A DNA stretch of 64,000 bases from Silurus meridionalis (GCF_014805685.1 NC_060885.1:15926132-15990131), one strand, 5' to 3'; counted from the first letter of the stretch, positions 25,420 through 38,812 are shown. The notes: generated by a model not told the origin, from the letters alone. A program made the numbers and translations.

Positions 25420-25496
25420 AAAAAAAAAAAAAAGAACAAAAAAAAGGGAAAAAAAAGAAAAAAAAATAGGAAAAAAAAAAAAAAAAAAAAGAAAAA
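25420..25496. repeat. A-rich low-complexity tract
   Basis: Poly-A interrupted by single G and C bases. In the smap1 transcript this is a long U-rich run, far from any exon. Confidence 0.9.
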
Positions 25497-25866
25497 GGCA
25501 AGGTCAAACAGGACAAAGTGTACACTTCACGCTTGTGTCCCCCTGTTTAAGTGGACAATCAGTGCTAAAGTGGGAGGCTTAGAAGATATCTTTAAAAGCG
25601 TAGGTTAAGAAAAGTTCTCGGGCAAATATCAGCACCCTTCACATAAACACACCGCAGATTAAATGTTGCTTGGAGGAGAGATGGATCGCACACACTCTGA
25701 AAACAATGAGAGATGTGAGCTTGGGAAATAGCTTCGAGTAAATCTCTCCGTTTCTGCTGCTCTAAATCCAGCAAGTATTGATCAGGCTCCCGGTGGAAAC
25801 ACTATCGATCAAGTGTGTGTGCCTATGCGTAAAGCTAAGCAAAACCATACTGTGTAAAGAGAAGTA

Positions 25867-25870
<4 letters not shown>

Positions 25871-25912
<42 letters not shown>
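25871..25912. repeat. (TG)n microsatellite
   Basis: About 21 TG units, followed by GA-rich sequence. Confidence 0.95.
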
Positions 25913-25917
<5 letters not shown>

Positions 25918-26219
25918 GAGAGGTGGTTAACAGGGGGTCTAGTTAAGATGAAGATTAGGTGACACCACATTCACACACCCATATGCATGCGTGCATGCAG
26001 GAGTGAGCCAGTTACATTTTGCTGCTTGTGTGTAGGAGGTCCAAAAACAAAACAAAAAAGGTTGTATCAGCAATTTGTTCCACCATCAGTGATCAATCGT
26101 GTCATTAAATATCCGAGCTGCTCGCATGTTCCATGCTGCACAACCAGTGCAATGGTATATACGACATATACTCACAGATGGTTGACATATTAAACTAAAA
26201 TAAACACACCACAGTGATT

Positions 26220-26400
26220 AACAATTGGGCCACTAAGAGTCACCAGAACAGCTGCAATGCACAGAAATTCTACTGTTACTCTACTACATGCCATTCTTCC
26301 AAAATATATCCCCCATGTCGTATTTTCACAATGCTGGTGGCGTACTCGGACATGTCATTCCTCCAAAGCTGTTGAGTTGAGATCTGGTGACTGTGGACGC
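26220..26400 (-). mobile_element. Tc1-like fragment, antisense
   Basis: GTTGAGTTGAGATCTGGTGA followed by CTGTGGACGC on the plus strand is the reverse strand of the same Tc1-like family seen at 11080-11560 (TTGGATTGAGATCTGGTGACTGTGG type block). Upstream words (GCTGGTGGCGTACTC) fit loosely. Short and diverged. Confidence 0.45.
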
Positions 26401-27918
26401 TATAAGCATATAAATTACTCAATTTTCATACAAAGAAAAAACAGTGAGCCATCGTACAATGTGGATGAAGATACTGTCATCCTGCAATATTCTACTCCAA
26501 TCAGAACAGGAATGCTGTATGATAAATTCAGAATAACTTCTTACTGAATCTTCTCTCTCCTACTTACAAATGGACACGTGGTATAAAACCCTTTTACAGA
26601 CTGCATGTTGAGCCCAATACTGATGTCATTCACTGCTGTTGTGCTCAAAGTTTTTAAACAGAGAAAGACAGCAAAGGAAAGGGTTTTATCTAATCACTTT
26701 CTACTCATCATTACTATTATATCATTATATTTATACATTGAGTGTTTGCGAGAATCGATGTCAGTGAATGAAAGCAACTATGAAACACAAGTGTCAATCA
26801 TTTCCAATGCACATATCAACTGACTTACCTTTCTTTTTTTTGGGGGGGGACAAGTCGAAGACTTTTGGTGTATTTTTTGGATAGCTAATTTGTACAAGCA
26901 TACTTCCAAATATAAAATCCTTACGCGAAACTGAATTCAGACTTGCAACTATGAAACGTCCACTGGACTCTATACCTGTCTCTATCTACACTTCAATGAT
27001 TTATCACATTTCTTTCATTAATTTGTGACCTGTCCATACGTCACCTACTGTATTCCGGTCTCATTCATTAACACCACTGCTACAGGAATAATGCTGCTAC
27101 TATTTCGAGCAAAACTCACAACTCGGCCTTAGGGAAACACCCTTTCATACGCACAGGAGCAGGGGACATCTCTTTTCCGCCGCATTGTTCTCTGTCCGAC
27201 TCGATATATTATTATTTCCACCCACAAAGCTCGAACCCTCTGTTCAAAGACATTAAACACACTGCAAGGACACATGCGCTGCTATGGTAATTGAACAAGC
27301 ACATTATCAAAGCTGATTTTTAAGCTTTTAAGCTGTGTGTTTACAAGGGTAAGAAAACTGTTTAGGTCTTCTACTCGTCTCCGTCCTAGAGAAGACCTCC
27401 GCCGGTGTCCTTTTGAAAGACGAGGGTGTTCAATAACTCACCGCGCCACTGCTAAAAGGATGCCTACTCCTCCTGCGAAGTAGCCGTGGGACTCCCACAT
27501 GGTGAGTTTTATTCTTTCTTCTGCATTTCTCTTCTCATCGTCATCATGCCATCTCTCTTCTCCCAGCAAGACACGCCGTATCTCTCTTTAGCCGTTACCT
27601 CATAACCGTATCTCCATCTGATGGCGTTTTCTCTATTCACAGTCTAAATCTTACACATCATTTCTTACTCAGTCAGTTATTTTACATCTTTCCATCAGGG
27701 GTTTATTGTGACTTCAATTGAATGCGAGCCTCACTGTTGCTGGAAGAAGCTGTGCTCACTCTACTGTGCACTAGACCTGGGAGAAGAATAGCTACTATAC
27801 AAGGCAAAGAATAGTTATTTTGCAAACTACTATTTTGCAAATACTTTTATTCCAACATTAGGTGACAAGCAGATTTTATTTCTGCACTATTACCCTCATG
27901 CACAAAACCCCCAAAAAC

Positions 27919-28082
<164 letters not shown>

Positions 28083-28520
28083 GGTGGTATCAAAAAGGTT
28101 TCGAAACTAGTTTTGTAACACGTCAACAGATGGCAGCGCAAGGCTGCACGCACAGTCACAGGGAGCACCGACCTTCAAAAGTCAGTGTGCTAAAAGACAC
28201 TGTCCTGTGTACATTGGGAGCTGTGCAACTGGAGCTATTCTGACCACGCGAGACACCACGTCTGCTATTCTGACCACATGCACACCCTGTCACCGAGCTC
28301 TCCTCACACGCGAGTGTCTCACCAGGAACAACACGATCTCGCTTTCGCCCCTACCCTACTCGCTGGGTTTTGTTCCTGCGAACTTGGCCCTCTTCCTGAA
28401 GATGAAGATTAAAGCTCAAAGGTTGCTGTTGCGACACCATTGCAGAGATCCAGCATGAATAGCAGAAGGTGCTTGACACACTTTGAAAAGAAGATTTCCA
28501 GGACAAATTCCAGAAGTGGC
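28083..28520 (+). mobile_element. mariner-like transposase relic
   Basis: The plus strand encodes recognisable mariner pieces: LTRNNTISLSPLPYSLGFVP and LKMKIKAQR (family pattern LTRNN....PHPPYSPDLAP....FLFPKMKIKLKG). Then come words for IQ.ES..VLDTL.EKDFQ..FQKWQ, out of frame. The SPDLAP Asp of the DD34D catalytic triad is lost (SLGF here). The relic starts directly after the (CA)n tract at 28082 with GGTATCAAAAAGGTTTCGAA, and the front half of the transposase is missing. Dead copy. Confidence 0.8.
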
Positions 28521-28567
28521 AGGAAAGCTGAAAGTGCTGTATAGGTGATAGTGTGTAAACATAGATA

Positions 28568-28571
<4 letters not shown>

Positions 28572-28640
<69 letters not shown>
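28572..28640. repeat. (TA)n microsatellite
   Basis: About 34 TA units, just downstream of the mariner relic. Confidence 0.98.
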
Positions 28641-28647
<7 letters not shown>

Positions 28648-29081
28648 GTACACAGCCATATATAAATACCTATACGTCTCAAATGACACCACAAGCTATT
28701 CCTTCTGAATCCCACCATCTGCTACACCACACACATCAACCCAGGCACCGTCTGGTTTTAAGAGGCAAAATATGTCGCTTAAAATGATACAGATCATATT
28801 TTTCAGAATCAGGAATATAGATAAAAACCTATAAAGCAGAATAAAATCAAACTAGGCTGTTGTACAGCTCTCCTGTTTTCTATATGCAGTCACCTTGCAG
28901 GCAAACGTACAGAGAGTAAATAATAGCGGTCAGCAACTTGCTTGTCAAGGTCACAAACATGATATGCTAAATGAAAAGCCAAATAAATGACCAAATACTA
29001 ATAAACTCCATAAATGCTTTTTGTCCCCTTTATTTATATTTGATTTACTTCATTTTAACCAGTTCAAGGTATAGTATTATT

Positions 29082-29300
29082 AGGGCTATCAGTCGATTTA
29101 AACGTTTAATCGTAAATAATCAGAAGGTTGTCATAAGTTAACGCTTGATTAATCGCACATTAAATTAATACTGGTCAAGGTTTTAATTCTCGAATCAACA
29201 TGGGCAAATATTGATTCTTTATGCAAATGTATGTTTATTATTAGTAAAAAAAACAAACTCAACAGAGGATAAAGCATGAAGTGCATGAAGACAAAATATT
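29082..29300 (+). mobile_element. hAT-like element end (TAGGGCTATCAGTCGATTT type)
   Basis: TAGGGCTATCAGTCGATTTA, then TTAATCGTAAATAATCAG, TTGTCATAAGTTAACG, TTGATTAATCGCACATTAAA and ATGCAAATGTATGTTTATTA run in the order of a common fish DNA repeat that starts 'tagggctgtcaatcgatt'. I assign hAT only from its terminus; the far end is not found. Confidence 0.5.
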
Positions 29301-30694
29301 CTTGTAAATGCTTGAAAGTAAGTATGGTGGTTTTAAATTACATAAATCATCAGGACACCAAACAGACATTTTGCTATGTTTCCACATGGACGGTTTTAAT
29401 TGGCGGATTTTGGTGCATATTTGAGACTTGGCGCATCTGTAAAACAAGTGTTTAGTGATTCAAACTAATTTTTCGGTTGGAGTATATTTATTTTTAATAT
29501 TTGAGTAAAGAAAGGCTGTCATAAATAAATGTGTGTTGCGTTAAAGGTTTTTAGCAAATATCTCAGCAAACATGTAGAAACTCATATGACCGACATCCAA
29601 ATATTTGTGTCGGCGAGACCCATGAAAACCCGAGCCTCCACAAATGGAAAAAATCTCTACGCCGCTATTTGTCCATAAGGAAACCAAATCTGGTGTCTGT
29701 CTGGCAAGAGCAGTGAGCTACTGCAAAAATAAACATGAACAGCTATCGATTGGGTAACACAGGCGATTCAGAAGCACGTCTTAAAAAAAAAAAAAAAAAA
29801 CACGCACAACCTTGCATCATGTCAATGTACATACAGTATGTAAATTTGCAAAGAAAGCTTGTGGGGTCGCTTTTTCCGAGAAAAAAAAGGAAAGGAAAAG
29901 AATCTTGGAATAACATGGTTTAATTAACATTCTTTTATCACCTCTAATAATATAAACAAACCACATTTCTAATCTTGCAACCGCAGTCATGATTTGCAGA
30001 TAAGCTCATTAAACCAACAGGAAGGTCTCCATTATCCAGTAATGTGACAATTTATAATGGATTTCACAAGATAATTACAGATTATGGATTATTTTATGGA
30101 ATTAAGAGCGGGCCTAAATTATAATAATCAATAAAATACAAACTATAATGTAATACTCATAGATTACATTGTAATTTAGTAAATAATATGCATATCTATA
30201 AACCAATAATTTGCCTGAGATAATTACTGTTTTACTTGAGATTACATTATTGTCCTCACGTAGAGCACTCACTTTTACCCCGTTCGCTAACTGTAATTCT
30301 TGTGCAATGCAGGAGAATGCACGACTAAAGGTACAGTGAACTGTAACCTAAACAAAACGGAGAAGGTGAGACGTTCTGGGTCAGGATCAGAGAATAAGGT
30401 CATACCAGAGCATGTTTTTGAGGACAAGACATTAAAAGCCAAAGATGAGAGCAGGTTGGAGGAAAAAAATAAAAAAAAAGAAGCAGCAGCAGCCTTAAAG
30501 GATTCCGAGCAGTAGCCTCGCCAGCTCGGGAGTGGCCTGAACCATCAGATGCAGTCCATACAAATCTCATTTCAAGCAAATGTCACGGAGGAAGCAGATG
30601 AACTCACTGACTGTGGTATCAGGTTCTACAGGCTTCTGTAGATTTGTGGCTCTGGCACAATGAAGCTGCAAAGAAGTGTTATTTTTAATCTAGG

Positions 30695-30697
<3 letters not shown>

Positions 30698-30763
<66 letters not shown>
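30698..30763. repeat. (TG)n microsatellite
   Basis: About 33 TG units on the plus strand, followed by GGTGGGTG. Confidence 0.98.
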
Positions 30764-30764
<1 letters not shown>

Positions 30765-31959
30765 TGGGTGTCACAGTGGCTGGCGGCCTTGAGGAAGTGG
30801 ACACTGGACCTTGAAATCCCATTCCCTGCATGAGCAACACAGTGAAAGCTGCAGCATCACTTTTTAGCATCAGTCAATGCCACCCACCCACCCACCCACA
30901 CACACACACCTCTATCTCACTGCCCCTCATCCTTGTTTTTCATCTCTTTCTTTACTAGCTTCCATCCTCCAGTGCACTCACTCTACTCTACCTTATCACA
31001 TCTTCCTCTGTGCCCATTTTCTCTCAATCCTCTTCTCCCATAACCTCACTTCTTTTCCATCACCTTTCCCCCCCTCACCAGCCATTTCACTGTAATTTGC
31101 TTGCTTACCTGTGCCTACCTCCTAGGCTTCTTATCGGCCTCCCTCCATTCCTCAGCCAACATTTCTTTTTATTTAACTCTCTTTTCCTCAACATTACTCT
31201 TACCCACATGCCCCAGCCAACATCTCGCCATCGTTTCTGATTCCACCCGTGTATCTTAATAGAGTGTAGACCGAGATCCAAGGTCACTGTTGGGAATGAT
31301 TAGAAGCACAAGTGCTCATTATCGCTTAGCCGAATTCCTTATTACGCCATGTCCTACGGCTGGAGGACAAAGTTGTCATAAATTTGCAAAAGAGGGTGGG
31401 AAGGGGCCAATATCATTATCTAAAGGAGGAAGACTGAAGAAAGGTCCTTGTGTACTGACCTGATGCAGAACTACAGAATTATTCATCCTCCATGAAAAGG
31501 ATGAAAATGAATAGTTTTAACACTGTTTTCACCCTCAATATAAAACACTCGGATTTTTTCCCTCCCTCAAAGCACTAGTTTCAAACTTATCAGCACCTCT
31601 GCAGTTTATATTTAGTGAGGTCTCCCCTGGAGAGAATAACAGCACAGTCTCTTCCAGTAACGTCTAATGAAGCTATATACACTCTCCTGGCAGGGCATTT
31701 CAAGATTGTGAATATTTTTCAAAACAGAACATGTTTTTAAATAGCTGTACACTTGTTCGTTCATGCAATTGTCCAATCGGGTAGCAGCTGGACAATGCAT
31801 AAAATAATTTGATTAAAATGATGAAAAACCTTTTAATTAGAATCTTTGACTTTGCTGTTGGAGCTCAACTGGCTTGTTTGAGTCTTTTACTTCAATAAAT
31901 GTTTTTTTTTTTGTTTGGGTTTTTTTTTTTTTGTGCTTTTCACAAAATTTTATGTAAAC

Positions 31960-32060
31960 TCTAGAGCAGACGTGTTAAACTCAATTTCACCGAGGGCCAC
32001 TTGGCTTCACAAAAACAAATGCACAAAGCCTTGCAGAGGGCATACATTCAAAAATAAGAG
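31960..32060 (+). repeat. fragment of dispersed repeat ('gtgttaaactcaatttcaccgagggcc')
   Basis: GTGTTAAACTCAATTTCACC followed by GAGGGCCACTTGG resembles the end of a DNA-transposon-derived repeat frequent in fish and other vertebrates. Only about 100 bp match that pattern; the right end fades into unique sequence. Confidence 0.4.
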
Positions 32061-32229
32061 ATGGTTTTATTACAGTACAAATATGGCTGCATGAACACAA
32101 TCACCTGTAAACACATACTGTATGTGTATCAATGATTTTAAAGTAATCTATGCCATCACATAACTTTTATAAAGACTTATATATTAAGACAATCATATGC
32201 TTTGTAAGCTCTCAAGCATAGAAATTGAT

Positions 32230-32300
32230 TTAGTCGATAACTGCATGATCGAGCAGGTGCGCATGTGTTCCTATTAAAGTGGCCAGGGAGTGTGTACATA
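32230..32300 (-). mobile_element. Tc1-like terminus fragment
   Basis: ACTGCATGATCGAGCAGGTG then GTTCCTATTAAAGTGGCCAG is the characteristic terminus of the Tc1-like family represented at 8129-8390, 11080-11560 and 26220-26400. Only the end is present. Confidence 0.55.
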
Positions 32301-33327
32301 TCTGTTTGAGCAGGATTATTCTCTTAGGACGAGAAATGATGCAGGAAATTTTACGATTGAAAATTATATATATAGTAGTTAAGTTGATACTTAAATTTTT
32401 GTGAAAAATCTTTGGAACTGCATATGAAATGTGTTTTTTTATTGATAAAAAAATCATTGTTATTCCTCTATCAAATATATGAACTGTGTTTTTTCCAATA
32501 CTGAGTGGGATGTGTTCAAGCAGAGCAGTAGAGAAATGAGCCTGCTGAGTACATCTGTGTGAAAGACTGATTATTGCCAGGGCTCGATCCTGAAATATCT
32601 CATCAGCATTAATTATGCATTTCACCTCATCAAGACTTCAAAGGGAAACCATCACCTGGCAGCAGCACCACAGACACACACACACACACACACAAGCCAT
32701 GCTCCTGCTCACACCTGATATAAAGTATATACAGTATATATACAGCTGTGGGCTCTGCACACATCTGCAACACCACCTGTAAAATCCTCTGATGTACTCC
32801 ATGGAAGCACCAGGCCTCAGGACCTTATCATGTGAAAGCCACCACTTGTGCATTTTGTTGGGGAAAAAGACCTACTTTCTATCTATCTTTTTTTTTTTCT
32901 TTGGCCAAGCTTTAAAGCTCACATTTGAATAGAATATAATTCAGGTCAGAACCCTGAAACATGGAGGCTTCAGGCACATCTGCTGTATAAAGTGGGACTG
33001 CGGATTTGATCACGGCATGACATTCTTATGTGCAAGACACTCGTAATAAATGCAAATCTTAAGGCATTTTTCTAAAACATAATAGTTCAAATTAACTTGT
33101 TTACAAATATGTATTTTAGAGGCTTCAAGCAAACAGACTAATAAAAAAAAAGTTGTATTATAATAATAGAAGCACTTTATTTTCTTCAGGAAATGTAAAT
33201 TCCAGTAAACTCTTCTAAGACATTATAACAATAATAATGAATTTATGACATCCTGGTGCAAGGTCTAGCTGTTTTTATGTGAAGCCATGCTGCAATGGAA
33301 TAATGCATTTATCAATCTACAGTACAT

Positions 33328-33720
33328 ATCCATCCATCCATCCATCCATCTTTCAATCCATGCATCTACAGTATCTATTCATCCATTCAGTCATCCTTCT
33401 ATTTATAGTATCCATTTATCCACTCACCATCCATATTCTGTATCAAACTATCAAGCTATCCATCCGGCCATCCGTCTACAGTATCTATCCCATCGACCCA
33501 CTGTATCTATCCATCCATCCACCTATCCATCGACAGTATCTAGCCACCTAATCACAGTATTCACCTGTAGTATCTATTAATCCACTCATCCATTCATTCA
33601 TCTACACTATCTAACTATATAATTATCCATCCATCCATTGAATCCATCCATCCTTACCCACAGTATCCATTTATCCTCTCATACAACCCAGTATCTACCC
33701 ATAGTATCTACCAGCAGTAT
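33328..33720. repeat. degenerate (CCAT)n / CTACAGTATC minisatellite-like region
   Basis: Runs of CCAT alternate with a longer unit containing CTACAGTATCTATC, for example near 33366, 33476, 33504 and 33532. This gives a higher-order tandem structure of irregular period. Open frames with His-Pro-Ser-Ile repeats come from it and are not genes. Confidence 0.85.
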
Positions 33721-33827
33721 ATGTTCTGATATGGCATAAGTGATAATTCACATTGTAAATGTTCCACAGCATTACATCTAACTATAAATGGTTAAAAGGT
33801 ACAATGGGTCATTGATTAAAAAATGAT

Positions 33828-34435
33828 TACCGTATTTTTTGGACTATAAGCCGCTAAGTTTTTCCTACGTTTTGAACCCAACGAACAACGGCTTATTTAT
33901 GAATTTTTCCTGGGTTTTTCCCGGTTTCACAAACTTCAAGCCAAAAAACTGAACCCCATAACATTAGACCAATGAAATTTCCGAACGGAAAAAAAACACA
34001 CCTCACCTGTGTTCTGAGCTGCACGGCATCGGGAGAAAAACTTCCATCGGGTGATTTTTAAACGCACGACGATGCCAAAAGATAAACTCCTGAGAGAAAT
34101 TGTTGTGAAAGGAAGAAGGAAGACAGTAAACAATGACTTTCTTGGTCGGCTACTGTTTAGATACAAGCCGTTGTAACGTGTTGAGTCAGGGTGAAGGGAT
34201 AGCTCGCTTCTGGCATGCTATTCCCAAAATACCGCTATACTCCTAAAGGAAGCGCAACATATTTCACCTGTTACACCATGTGTAACGTGTCTTTCATTAA
34301 AGCCTGTGTAAAGTACATTAGTGTAGACTAGTGTAGATTAGTGCGGCTTCTTTATGTTAAAAATAAAAATATTTGTAAAATTCAGTGGGTGCGGCTTATA
34401 TATGGGTGCGCTTTATAGTCCGAAAATTACGGTAA
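33828..34435 (-). mobile_element. TA-flanked foldback (MITE-like) DNA element, copy 2
   Basis: The left end CCGTATTTTTTGGACTATAA and the inverse of the right end CCGTAATTTTCGGACTATAA are matching TIRs between TA dinucleotides. It is the inverted counterpart of the copy at 13265-13876, with the same length (about 608 bp) and the same interior (GCTATTCCCAAAATACCGCT; ATTCAGTGGGTGCGGCTTAT). It carries no coding capacity. An open frame at 33936-34166 on the minus strand is incidental. Confidence 0.75.
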
Positions 34436-35133
34436 ACGTATCGATAGAAAAAGAATCTGCTTCAGGGTGGCAACAGCCATGTTTGGTTGAATCACACCAA
34501 ACCTCCAATGAATGAATAAATGAAAGTGAACGGTCCACTGTGCTTTATTCCGTTATTTGTGAGCACAAATATGGATACTAATATATCTCAGGGGCTAGTT
34601 TGAAACTGAACAATACATCTTGTTGGCAATTTGCCTCGTGGTTAATTAGAGCACAGCCACGAGCAAGTCCACTCTTCGGATAATTAATTCAATTAACTTT
34701 GGTTCTAAATATTACACGCTTTTCTTGTGCTAAATTCACTGAACTGCATGACCCAGTATAATAGCATGTGACTGGATTTATGTACTGCTCTGTAGAATTA
34801 TATGACAGGACTTTGCAGTGTCACACAGAAGCATGCGACATGATTGTTGTAGTGCTCTTCTATCCTATCAGACTGCACCTCTAGAGACTCCAAAGCAGCA
34901 ACACAAACCATCTGGACCCTGCCACCATAAATTCATACCACCATGTGCGTGGTGTGCATGAGCAAAAAAAAAAAAAAAAGTGTCCAGGAACTGTCCTCTG
35001 AACAAAGTCTCTTGCCAGGCGGCTGTCACTGGCACAGCAGGGATATGAAGATCTAAGCAAGGGCAGCACTCGTACACATGCACATACTCACACAAACACA
35101 ACCTTACAGAAGACATAGCTTTAAAGAAGAGCA

Positions 35134-35136
<3 letters not shown>

Positions 35137-35213
<77 letters not shown>
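35137..35213. repeat. (CA)n microsatellite
   Basis: About 38 CA units on the plus strand. Confidence 0.98.
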
Positions 35214-35218
<5 letters not shown>

Positions 35219-35639
35219 TCTCTAAACTACCCAAAAGAAATAAATAAGAAAAAATAAAGTAGTTGCACACAAACAAAAGCGAGGATGACACCGTTTCCAG
35301 GGTGGTGAATATCGCATGCGGTGCTTTGATAATTTATTCATGGCTCGAGAAATAGTATATAGAGAAACATAAGCTTCTTCTTCAAAAGGAAAACAGGAAA
35401 TGATGAGTGAGGAAGAGAAGGAGGGAGGAAGGGTCTGAAATTGTTATTCCATAGCGGATTGACCAAAAACAATACACCCCGTAACAAAAAGAACAGAGAA
35501 AGTGGCACCTGATACCATATGGGGGTTCTGATGTGAAGCTGATTATGTGTGTGTCAAACTACATCATCAAACTAAATTTACATGGATGGCATTTTGGAAG
35601 ACACCTGTATCCATTTATACAACTGAGCAATTGATGAAG

Positions 35640-35735
35640 GACATTGCCCAGGGGCAAAGCAGTGGCAGCCGGGAGATGCTAGGATTTGAACTCACGGCCT
35701 TCTGATAAAAAGTCTGGCGCCTTGAGCTTCCAATT
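35640..35735 (-). mobile_element. tRNA-derived SINE fragment
   Basis: The reverse strand of CAAAGCAGTGGCAGCCGGGA...GCTAGGATTTGAACTCACGG...CCTTCTGATAAAAAGTCTGG corresponds to a tRNA-derived SINE whose B box (GGTTCRANTCC) is visible as the inverse of GGATTTGAACT at 35682-35692. The words around it match the sense copy at 60025-60165. The A-box side is decayed. Confidence 0.6.
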
Positions 35736-37965
35736 CCCTGTATAACATAATGCTTATTATGCTTACAGTAACTCTTAGAAAGATTATGACATAATGCTTG
35801 TCACCTACAAATATGAAGCACTATAACATTCGAGGGTCAGAAAATAACCACAGCATATGCAATATCACTCTTATGATTTACTTTGCAGAATTTATTCAAT
35901 ATAATCTTAATTTAAAAAGGCATATTTAAAAAAAATAATTTGCCTCAGGGACTGACGCATTCCATGTTTCAATATGCGTACATTAGACAACACGTGGGAC
36001 ATGTATGAATGAAAAATCTATAAATAAAAAACATTCCTTATTATAAAATACAATGTAACCACGTTTTTTAAAACACAGCAGGCTATAAAAAGACTGTTGA
36101 GTGCACGGAAAGAGATATGAGACACCTTTGTGCATCTATTATTCCCAGGCTGTACATTAACTGTACTGTAAACCAAGGATTTGAACCAGAACTGGGTTTA
36201 TTGTTATTTTATTCTTAAAGAGACATCCAACCTAGAGGATAAAACAAACAACAAAAAAACTGTCAAAAAAAACGAAAGCAACTCGAGGACTAAAAAAAAA
36301 AAAGGAAGCTGTTCCACACTGAACCCACATAATGTCTACTGTGTTTTTGAAAGAAAAAACCAGAAAGAAACAAAAGCGTTTATGAGAACCGAGTGTTCGG
36401 ACAAACCTATGCACCGGAAGGAATTTCTACTTAAAGCATAATAAGTGTCTCACGTTGGTGTCTCACATCAGACAGTCTGGTCAGATTTGGGTGCGAACGA
36501 ACACAAATAACCTTATAGTTATATGAAACCAAAACCGTTTTAATGAAGAAGGGGGGGGCTTTATGCTGCCTGTCATTCACAGAAAGTAATTTCAGTAAAA
36601 GCCAGACCTGGCTAAGGTGCTGTCATGCAGGCATGTGTGGATGCTCGAGTGTGTCTCGAGTGTGTCCAGCTTGGGTATCAAGGTAAAGGCTTATATACAG
36701 TACACAATTCATCCTCAGATTTTGTTCATATGTTCACCAGTAAACCAGGAAAAAACGGTGCACACGCTAAGAGCCAGTTCGAGAGTGTGAACGTCACACC
36801 GAACACAAGCGCGCTGTTTCCTTATCTAATTACACATTCCAAAGTCAAGTTTGTTCGCAGCAGACTTTAGGGCTGCGCTATGCATTATGCAAAAACTGCA
36901 GGTTAAACTGGGTTTTCCCCCTTTTTTCCTCACGCACACCCCCACAACAGGCAGAGAAATGAAAACAATAGACATGCGTTCACACTCGCGCACACAACCT
37001 GAATGCCAAAAAGATGACTTCTCCTTGGCATTCAGGCAGTGCAGGCAGCAGTGGGATACTAAGAGCAGAAAGTGAAGGAAGCTGATGATAAACATGTTGC
37101 CATGACTGCAGTCTCATTCCTCCAGCCGCATAGCTCACAGACTGAAGGAACAGCAGAGCAGAGCACATGCACAAGCATGTCGACTTAAGATGGACCTATA
37201 CCTCAGTTTCAGTCCAGCTGTATTTACACCCGAATTTACACCTGCATTATTATACTGTGCACTGGTCAGAAAGATGAGTTTTCCTTTTCTTTATAAATCA
37301 GGCATAAAAGCGGAGAATACAACAGAGATACCATAAGTTAATGTCCAGTTATGAACATTTCCTTACAAGGACCCAAACAAGCACCTGACCTGTTTAAACA
37401 ACGTTGACTTGTATTGTTTAGTACTTAATTATTTTGATAAAAAAGGCAGAAGCTTAAGCTTTCCTTTTTGGTTAATAGTGGTGTTTCACATTACCACTTA
37501 CCATCATACAATCTGGCATGGGGAGAATGAACACGCACACCTTTTTGTCCAATTATGTTTTTTACTTTTTGTGCAACCATCCCCTTTGTCAGTTTGTGCA
37601 ACTGACCTAACCTCTCTAATCCAGCATCTATTTTATCAATCTATTGCAGAATACAGGTGGAAAACAAGAAAGATCTAATACATAAGCCACATGCTTTATG
37701 TTTAGGAATCATTTTATCCTCCTGTATCTAGACTGCAAAACACAAGCTGATCTTTGGTATAAGATATCCAAAATACTGAACATTCCTGATTCATTATTGC
37801 AAACCAACATATCCAAGTGATGCACCCAAAATGAACTGGCTAGACTCTAATTCTCCCTGCTATTTAAATATCTAAAACATGATCCTCATATAAAGATTAC
37901 TGCATTTTTGAGATTTGATTGTTGACCATTTTAAGGGACACATTTGTCTAATCTAACCTTTATGT

Positions 37966-38170
37966 CAAACCAATCCCTATCCCTAATCCCAACCCCCAGC
38001 ACTAACCATAACCTGATCCCTAACTATTAAGACAATACTTTACAGATTACCCTAATTCCTAACCCTTAAACCATTTCCTTACCTCTTACCCCTAATCCAA
38101 CCCTATGCCTTTACCACCCTAATCCCTTTAACCCTATCCATGATCTCTACCCATATCCCAACCCAAACCA
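37966..38170. repeat. degenerate telomere-like (CCCTAA-type) sequence
   Basis: A C-rich strand of irregular units such as CCCTATCCCTAATCCCAACC, CCTAATTCCTAACCC and ACCACCCTAATCCC. It resembles vertebrate telomere repeat (CCCTAA) after heavy mutation, or an unrelated C-rich satellite. No perfect CCCTAACCCTAA pair is present. Confidence 0.6.
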
Positions 38171-38739
38171 TATAGTCAGTTTTTTAAGAATGCAAACCAG
38201 CAAAAAAAATAAGTTTGCACTTGAAATTATGGGCATGTAAAAAAAGAACATTGTGAGGTGTCTTTCAGGTTTCCGTGCTGCTCTGATTAGCCAATTCATC
38301 TTTAGCTAGTCATGATTTCGAGTCTTCTTATATCTGCCCAGTCCAATTAACACAAGATCGCACAATTATCTCAGACAGCCCAATCCAGTTATTCTAATCA
38401 AATTTGCACACACAGTCAAAGAACTGAATTCAAGGGTTTGAAATGAGTAAATCTAGTCAGTGAAACTGGTGTGTTCTATCTCATCTCGTTTTTTTTTTCC
38501 TGTTTAAGTGACATGCGGAAACAGAAGCCTACATCCAACTTCCTGCTAATTATTAAGTGCCTGAGGATCTGAATACGGTGTTCTTTGGAAATAAGTTACA
38601 TTTAACTCGGTGCAGGAACAGACTGGAATTAGAAAACTCTTGGTTTAGATCAAATTAACGAGTCATTATATTGCATGGGCTCATGGTGTAAATTCTATTT
38701 CTTCTATGGAATTGTGTCAGGGATTGAAGTGTTTTTTTG

Positions 38740-38756
38740 TGCGAGTGTGTGTGAGT

Positions 38757-38790
<34 letters not shown>
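38740..38790. repeat. (TG)n microsatellite with GAGTG interruptions
   Basis: Imperfect TG tract with three GAGTG-type interruptions, then about 12 pure units. Confidence 0.95.
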
Positions 38791-38791
<1 letters not shown>

Positions 38792-38812
38792 ACCGATGAG
38801 GACTGAGAATCA

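Noticed and set aside
33279..33580. Open frames with His-Pro-Ser-Ile repeats
   Set aside because: They come from the degenerate (CCAT)n region and have no independent coding evidence.
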